11,416 nt of DNA, from NCBI GenBank assembly GCA_035656335.1, contig DASRSS010000263.1, positions 1-11,416 of the forward strand. Direction: 5' to 3'. Below, piece after piece: positions 6,715 through 11,416 of this stretch. Within the stretch, counting starts at the first letter, position 1; each line of letters begins with the position of its first letter. Made by a program: the position numbers and the translations under genes. The notes below the pieces were generated by a model. It was given only the letters and a program-made list of their open reading frames with translations. It ran no database searches and was not told the origin of the DNA. This DNA comes from DASRSS01 sp035656335 (GTDB taxonomy: Bacteria; Actinomycetota; Actinomycetes; Mycobacteriales; Jatrophihabitantaceae).

Positions 6715-8343
6715 GTGCACACTGGCCGCGTGGTGAGCTGGATCCGTCGTCCCCGCCGGCTGTCCGCGCAGTTGCTGGTCGGGCAGGTCGTGGTGCTCGT
6801 CATCGCCGGCGCCGTCGGATTCGGGCTGTGGGCGCGCACCGTGCACGGGCAGCTGAACCGCCAGTACGAGCAGCGGGCGCTGGCCATCGCCAGCTCCACC
6901 GCCGCGATGCCGGTCGTCATCCACGCGCTCGAGTCGCAGCGGCCCGGCCCGGTTCAGGCGCTGGCCACGTCCGTCATGCGCAAGACCCACGCGTCGTACG
7001 TCGTCGTGATCGATCCGCACGGTGTCCGCTACTCGCACCCGAACCGGAACCTGATCGGGCAGCGTGTCGAGGAGCCGGTCGTCGCCATGGACGGACGGAC
7101 CCATGTGGGCATCGATCACGGCAGCCTCGGCGACTCGGCGAACGGCAAGGCCCCGGTGGTCGCGCCGGGCGGACGCGTCGTCGGCGAGGTCTCCGTCGGC
7201 GTGCTGGAGGCCAACTTCGCCGACCAGGTGACGGGCGAGCTGACCTCGTTCGCGATCTACTTCGCGGTCGCGATCGCGGTCGGGCTGACCGTCGCCGTAC
7301 TGCTCGCCCGGCGCCTCAAGCGGCAGACGTTCGGGCTCGAGCTGGACGAGATCGCCGCGCTGGTGCAGGAGCGCGAGGCGACGCTGCACGGCATCCGCGA
7401 GGGGGTCGTCGCGCTCGACGCCGCCGGACGCGTCTCGCTGGTCAACGACCAGGCGCGCGTGCTGCTCGGCGCCGCGCTGCAGGACGCCGGACGTCCGCTC
7501 CACGACGCGCTCGCACCCGGCGAGCTGCACGACCTGATGCAGCCCGGCGCGCCCCACGCCGCGGACCGGATCGTCTTGCACGCCGGCCGATTCCTGCTCG
7601 CGAGCCGGATGCGCGTCAGCGCCGGCGGACGCGATCTTGGCGCGGTCGTCACGCTGCGCGACCGCACCGAACTGGAGAACGCGCTGCGCGAACTGGACGA
7701 GGTGCGCCGCCTCACCGACGCGCTGCGGGCCCAGCAGCACGAGTTCTCCAACCGCATGCACGTGATGTCCGGCCTGCTCGAGCTCGGCCACTACGAGGAG
7801 GCCATCGGCTTCGCGAGCCGCGTCGACGGCGCGACCGCCGGCCTCGCCGCGGAACTCGAGGCGCGTATCAGCAGCCCGCGCATCGTCGCGCTGCTGGTGG
7901 CGAAGACGACCGTCGCCCGCGAGCGCGGCATCGCGCTCACCGTCGTGTGCAACTCGCACGTGCAGGTCGATCCCGAACATGCCGACGCGCTCGTGTCGAT
8001 CGCGGGCAACCTGATCGACAACGCGATCAACGCGGCGGCCGGCACGCCGGCCCGGCCCGGCGCGGTGCGCTCGGTCGAGGTCCAGCTCGCCGAGGGCGGG
8101 CACGAGCTGGTGCTGGAGGTGAGCGACACCGGACCCGGCATCCCCGCCGACATCGCGGAGTCGATCTTCGTCGGCGGCTGGACGACCAAGGAGCAGACCG
8201 GTGGCCCGCATCGCGGCATCGGGCTGACCGTCGTGCGGCAGGCGGTGGACCAGCTGGCCGGCACGATCGAGGTGCACAACGGCGGAAGCGGCGCGCGGTT
8301 CCGGGTGACCCTGCCCCGCACCAGCGCCGAGGTGCGGCCGTGA
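6715..8343 (+). CDS. CitA/DcuS-type sensor histidine kinase
   Basis: A 542-residue membrane kinase (numbering from GTG 6715). TM1 spans about 19-39, the extracytoplasmic sCache/CitA sensor about 40-177, TM2 about 178-200, and a cytoplasmic PAS domain about 215-320. A SPOB_a-like H-box, AQQHEFSNRMHVMSGLLELG, carries phosphoacceptor His342. A HATPase_c domain ends the protein, with N-box GNLIDNAINAA (Asn432/Asn436) and DTGPGIP. The sensor contains RYSHP (Arg105, His108), matching CitA Arg66/His69, and HGSLGDSANGK, which supplies counterparts of CitA Ser101, Leu102 and Lys109 (Ser137, Leu138, Lys145); the CitA Arg107 position is Asn143. It therefore probably binds a carboxylate-type anion outside the cell and phosphorylates the regulator encoded next. 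GTG 6730 or 6733 are alternative starts; none has a good ribosome site. It is divergent from the ABC importer operon, its likely target. Confidence 0.93.
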   Translation: MHTGRVVSWIRRPRRLSAQLLVGQVVVLVIAGAVGFGLWARTVHGQLNRQYEQRALAIASSTAAMPVVIHALESQRPGPVQALATSVMRKTHASYVVVIDPHGVRYSHPNRNLIGQRVEEPVVAMDGRTHVGIDHGSLGDSANGKAPVVAPGGRVVGEVSVGVLEANFADQVTGELTSFAIYFAVAIAVGLTVAVLLARRLKRQTFGLELDEIAALVQEREATLHGIREGVVALDAAGRVSLVNDQARVLLGAALQDAGRPLHDALAPGELHDLMQPGAPHAADRIVLHAGRFLLASRMRVSAGGRDLGAVVTLRDRTELENALRELDEVRRLTDALRAQQHEFSNRMHVMSGLLELGHYEEAIGFASRVDGATAGLAAELEARISSPRIVALLVAKTTVARERGIALTVVCNSHVQVDPEHADALVSIAGNLIDNAINAAAGTPARPGAVRSVEVQLAEGGHELVLEVSDTGPGIPADIAESIFVGGWTTKEQTGGPHRGIGLTVVRQAVDQLAGTIEVHNGGSGARFRVTLPRTSAEVRP

Positions 8344-9026
8344 CACCGAAGATCGGCGTCCTCGTCGTCGACGACGACTTCCGCGTCGCGAAGCTGCACG
8401 CCGAGTTCGTGAACCGGATCGAGGGCTTCGTCGTGGTCGGTGTCGTGCACACCGGCAACGCCGCGGTCGAGGCCGCACGAGCGAAGCAGCCCGACCTGGT
8501 GCTGCTCGACCTGTATCTGCCCGACGAGGACGGGCTGTCGGTGCTGTCCCGGCTGCGCGAGGGCGACGGACCGCACGCGGACGTCATCGCGATCACCGCC
8601 GCGCGCGACCTGCCGAGCATCCGGACCGCGATGCAACGCGGCGTCGTCCACTACCTCGTCAAGCCGTTCCCGTTCCGCACGCTCGCCGACCGGCTGACCG
8701 CGTACCGGACGCTGTGGAACCAGACCCGGTCCAACGCGGACGTGGGCCAGAACGAGGTCGACCGGCTGTTCGGCCTGATGCGCCCGGGCGACAGCGCCAC
8801 GCAGCTGCCCAAGGGCCACTCGGAGCCGACGATGGCCCTCGTTCAGGCCGCGTTCGCCGATCCGGACGCCGACTGGTCCACCGCCGAGGTCGCCCAGCGC
8901 ACCGGAATCAGCCGGGCCACGGCACAGCGCTACCTGTCGCTTCTGCTGCGCGACGGGACGCTGGAGCTGCACCTGCGCTACGGCGCGGCCGGCCGCCCGG
9001 AGCACCGCTATCGCCGGACGCGCTGA
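8340..9026 (+). CDS. CitB/DcuR-type response regulator
   Basis: A 228-residue DNA-binding regulator. The receiver domain (about 5-122) has the acidic cluster D11-D13, phosphoacceptor Asp57 in LVLLDLYLPDEDG, Thr86 and Lys108 in YLVKPF. A linker of about 40 residues leads to a C-terminal helix-turn-helix at about 178-225 (DWSTAEVAQRTGISRATAQR, then LSLLLRDGTLEL and a short wing), the fold of the CitB/DcuR/DctR group rather than OmpR or NarL. It starts with GTG at 8340, has GAGG at 8329-8332, and overlaps the kinase stop by 4 bp (GTGA), so expression is coupled. It should be activated by the CitA-type kinase and most likely binds in 6525-6714 to control the divergent importer and its own operon. 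Domain call firm; targets inferred. Confidence 0.94.
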   Translation: MTPKIGVLVVDDDFRVAKLHAEFVNRIEGFVVVGVVHTGNAAVEAARAKQPDLVLLDLYLPDEDGLSVLSRLREGDGPHADVIAITAARDLPSIRTAMQRGVVHYLVKPFPFRTLADRLTAYRTLWNQTRSNADVGQNEVDRLFGLMRPGDSATQLPKGHSEPTMALVQAAFADPDADWSTAEVAQRTGISRATAQRYLSLLLRDGTLELHLRYGAAGRPEHRYRRTR

Positions 9027-9094
9027 GCCCGCCCGCTAAGGCCAGCAGCGGGGCGGCCGATCAAGAACGAACACCCACGGAGGGGATTGGAAGC
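9027..9094 (+). promoter_or_regulatory. Leader and ribosome site of the MASE1/GGDEF gene
   Basis: This 68-bp gap follows the regulator stop. GGAGGGG at 9079-9085 is a strong ribosome site 9 bases before ATG 9095 and fixes that start. A weak GGCC/GGCC repeat lies near 9040-9058 but is too poor to call a terminator. No promoter is recognisable, so read-through from the two-component operon cannot be excluded. Confidence 0.5.
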
Positions 9095-11416
9095 ATGCGT
9101 TCGACCTGGCGCAGCCGACTCGCGCCGTACAGCCTTGCTCTCGGGCTGTGCGTGCTCGCGGTCGCCACGCACCAGTTCGGACGGCACGTGCTGGGCCAAT
9201 CGATCCTGCCCGTCGGCTCATGGTGGCCCGCGGCCGGTGTCGCGGTCACGATGATCGTCCGGCTGCGCCGCCAGTGGTGGCCGCTGATCGCGGCCGGCGT
9301 CGTGGTCAGCTGTGTGGCCGACGCGCTCGCGTCCGGATCGGGTGTCGTCCAGGCAGCGGTACTGGCCGCGGCGAACCTCGCCGAGGTGGCGACCGCGGCC
9401 GCAGTACTCGGGCCGCGCACGACGCCCCGCGCGCTTCCGCGCGGGCTGCGCCTGGCCGCCGCGATCGTCGCGGGCACGCTCGTCTGCACCGCGGTCATGG
9501 CGGTGAACTACGCGCTGATCCGCGACGACTGGTGGTCCGCGACGCGCGTCTACCTGATCTGTCGCGGGCTCTCGCTGATGCTGGCCGCGCCGCTGCTGCT
9601 GACCTGCCCCTGGCGTGACACGCTGCGCGATCTGCGCGCCCGTTCGGTGAACCTGGAGTGGACCGCGCAGCTGGCCACCTGCGCGGCGCTCGCCTGGCTC
9701 AGCTTCGTACCGCGGCAGACGCTGCTCGTCGGCTTCGTGCTGGTCATGCCGCTGCTCTGGGGTGCCGCGCGGCTCGGCCCGATCCGCGCGATGATCAGCA
9801 TGCTGACCGTGATCGTGCTCGGCATGTACGGCAGCCGCGACGGCCACGGCACCCTGTCCACGGTCGCCGACACCGTCGAGCGGCAGACGCTGCTGCTCGG
9901 CCTGCTCGGCACGCTGGCCGCGTCCATGCTGCTCGTGCTGGTCGGCGCCGTGGCCCAGCGCGCTGCGGCGCTGGCCGTCGCCGAGCGCGAGGAGGCGCTC
10001 GCCGAGGCGCAGGCCCTGGTACAGCTCGGCTCGTGGACGTGGTCGATCGCCGAGAACACGATCACGTGGAGCGCCGAGATGTACCGGCTCTTCGACGTCT
10101 CCCCCGACACGTTCCGTCCGGAGATCGACAACTGGATGCAGAACGTGCACCCCGACGACCGCGAGGAACTGCTCGCCCGGATCATCCGCACCGCGAAGAC
10201 CGGCGAGTCGTACGCGGCCGACTTCCGGGTGCAGCGATCCGACGGCAGCTACCGCTGGCTGTTCGGCCGCGGGCACGCCGTGCGCGACGACTCCGGCCGG
10301 ATCCGCTGGGTGCGCGGCTCGTCCCAGGACGTCACCGCGTCACGCAACACCGAGCAGCAGCTCGCCGCGGCCCGTGACCTGTACGAGGGCGTGCTCAGCG
10401 CGGCCAGCGAGCAGGCGATCATCGGGACGGACCCGACCGGCAAGGTCACCGTCTTCAACACCGGCGCCGAGAAGATGCTCGGCTACACGAAGGCCGAGAT
10501 GATCGGCCGCGACCCGCTGATCCTGCACGACCCGGAGGAGATCAACGCCCGCGCCGCCGAGCTGGGCATCCCGCCGTCCGTGGCGGTGCTCGCCGCCGGC
10601 GTGCGGCGCAACAAGCCGCAGACGCGGCAGTGGACGTACATCACGCGCGATGGCCGCCGCGTGCAGGCCGTGCTGACGGTGACCCAGATCCGCGACGGCA
10701 AGCTGGTCGGCTACCTGGGCGTGGCCAGCGACGTCACCGCGCAGCGCACCGCCGAGGCGCAGCTGCGCGAGAGCGAGCAGCGCTTCCGCAACGCGTTCGA
10801 CAGCGCGTCCGTCGGCATGTACATCGCCAGCCTCGACCCGGCGCGGCACGTCGAGATCATCCAGGTGAACGCGGCGATGTGCGAGTTCCTCGGCCGCACG
10901 CCCGAGGAGATTCTCGGACGGACGCCGGACGCGTTCTCCGACGACGTCTCGGACGCCGAGGCCGAGGCGTCCGCGTACGTGAAGGCCGGCGGCGACCTAT
11001 CGCGGTGGCGCCGCGAGGTGCGCTTCCAGCACGCCGACGGCTCGGACGTCTGGGCGCTGTTGTCCGTGTCGCTGGTGCACCCGAGCGACGAGGCGCCGTA
11101 CGTCATCGCGCTGCTCGAGGACATCACCGCACGCAAGGACGCCGAGTCGCGGCTGCGGCACCTGGCGCTGCACGATCCGCTGACCGGCCTGCCGAACCGG
11201 GTGCTGGTCACCGACCGGATCGAGCACGCGCTCGCCTCGCGCCCGCGTTCGGGCGCGCGCGTCGGGCTGCTGTACCTGGACCTGGACGGTTTCAAGCAGG
11301 TCAACGACAGCGCCGGTCACCCGGCCGGTGACGAGCTGCTCATCCAGGCCGCGTCCCGGTTGCAGGCGACGGTCCGTCCGGGCGACACCGTCGCGCGCCT
11401 GGGCGGCGACGAGTTC
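9095..11416 (+). CDS. MASE1-PAS-PAS-PAS-GGDEF diguanylate cyclase (partial, 3' end off window)
   Basis: The frame is open from ATG 9095 to the last base, 774 residues with no stop. Residues 1 to about 290 are a multi-pass MASE1 membrane sensor (WWPAAGVAVTMIVRLRRQWW near 50-69, then about eight hydrophobic segments). A short coiled stretch (AVAEREEALAEAQ) leads to PAS1 (about 307-415, with GSWTWSIAEN and the closing SSQDVTASR), PAS2 (about 429-550, ending GVASDVTAQR) and PAS3 (about 563-682, ending LEDITARKDAES). The GGDEF domain starts at about 690 with HDPLTGLPNR (Asp694), continues with LYLDLDGFKQVND and AGHPAGDELL, and the window ends on GGDEF (770-774). The inhibitory I-site RxxD is present (Arg761-Asp764), five residues before GGDEF. 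It should make cyclic di-GMP from GTP at the membrane, with product feedback. Actinobacterial relatives often carry a C-terminal EAL phosphodiesterase domain, which cannot be judged here. Confidence 0.93.
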   Translation, partial: MRSTWRSRLAPYSLALGLCVLAVATHQFGRHVLGQSILPVGSWWPAAGVAVTMIVRLRRQWWPLIAAGVVVSCVADALASGSGVVQAAVLAAANLAEVATAAAVLGPRTTPRALPRGLRLAAAIVAGTLVCTAVMAVNYALIRDDWWSATRVYLICRGLSLMLAAPLLLTCPWRDTLRDLRARSVNLEWTAQLATCAALAWLSFVPRQTLLVGFVLVMPLLWGAARLGPIRAMISMLTVIVLGMYGSRDGHGTLSTVADTVERQTLLLGLLGTLAASMLLVLVGAVAQRAAALAVAEREEALAEAQALVQLGSWTWSIAENTITWSAEMYRLFDVSPDTFRPEIDNWMQNVHPDDREELLARIIRTAKTGESYAADFRVQRSDGSYRWLFGRGHAVRDDSGRIRWVRGSSQDVTASRNTEQQLAAARDLYEGVLSAASEQAIIGTDPTGKVTVFNTGAEKMLGYTKAEMIGRDPLILHDPEEINARAAELGIPPSVAVLAAGVRRNKPQTRQWTYITRDGRRVQAVLTVTQIRDGKLVGYLGVASDVTAQRTAEAQLRESEQRFRNAFDSASVGMYIASLDPARHVEIIQVNAAMCEFLGRTPEEILGRTPDAFSDDVSDAEAEASAYVKAGGDLSRWRREVRFQHADGSDVWALLSVSLVHPSDEAPYVIALLEDITARKDAESRLRHLALHDPLTGLPNRVLVTDRIEHALASRPRSGARVGLLYLDLDGFKQVNDSAGHPAGDELLIQAASRLQATVRPGDTVARLGGDEF

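Noticed and set aside
6670..8478. Long minus-strand open frame (602 codons) opposite the CitA-type kinase
   Set aside because: It is low-complexity and Arg/Asp/Gly-rich with no domain, and is fully antisense to a kinase with all motifs intact.
9148..11331. Several shorter open frames on both strands across the MASE1/GGDEF gene
   Set aside because: A single 774-codon frame from 9095 explains the whole stretch with ordered domains; the others are out-of-frame Arg/Ala-rich shadows.
1..11416. Mobile elements, CRISPR arrays, tRNA or rRNA genes
   Set aside because: I saw no transposase or integrase, no regularly spaced repeat array, no tRNA-like cloverleaf and no rRNA sequence; the coding space is almost fully explained by ordinary regulatory and transport genes.

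Overview
The window reads as chromosomal DNA of a high-GC actinobacterium (Actinomycetota). The codons are strongly G/C-ending, GTG starts are used repeatedly, and the gene families are typical of that phylum: an HNH endonuclease of the DUF222-associated type, PspC-domain sensor kinases, and a MASE1/PAS/GGDEF protein. I cannot place it at genus level from the sequence. There is no tRNA, rRNA, CRISPR array, insertion sequence or phage gene that I can support.

Layout, left to right. (1) 1-292, plus strand: the 3' end of an HNH endonuclease gene whose reading frame breaks at a short C run near 172-175. (2) 321-2176, minus strand: an envelope-stress type two-component pair, a PspC-domain histidine kinase followed by a NarL/LuxR response regulator. 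It is divergent from a plus-strand gene (2302-3549) for a PspC protein with a LiaF-like C-terminal region. The three together look like a LiaFSR/EsrISR-type three-component envelope stress module. (3) 3558-3610: a strong inverted repeat, probably a shared terminator between convergent genes. (4) 3622-6524, minus strand: an ABC importer operon in the order ATPase, permease, substrate-binding lipoprotein, of the nitrate/sulfonate/taurine (NrtA/SsuA/TauA) type. (5) 6525-6714: a divergent regulatory region carrying a 12-bp inverted repeat. (6) 6715-9026, plus strand: a CitA/DcuS-type sensor kinase and CitB/DcuR-type response regulator, translationally coupled. (7) 9095 to the window end: a MASE1 membrane protein with three PAS domains and the first part of a GGDEF domain; the window stops exactly at the GGDEF motif.

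Two functional stories emerge. The first is a membrane-stress sensing triad (kinase, regulator, divergent PspC/LiaF-like partner). The second is a nutrient uptake unit in which a carboxylate-sensor two-component system is divergent from, and probably controls, an NrtA-type ABC importer. The kinase keeps most citrate-pocket residues of CitA but lacks one arginine, so its ligand may be a smaller or less charged organic anion. The diguanylate cyclase at the right edge appears to be a separate unit with its own ribosome binding site.

Every adjacent same-strand gene pair within the two kinase/regulator modules and the ATPase/permease pair overlaps by 4 bp (GTGA or ATGA), which indicates translational coupling. 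I see no clearly undescribed system. The least ordinary points are the pairing of a CitA-type sensor with an NrtA-type importer, and the LiaF-like triad.
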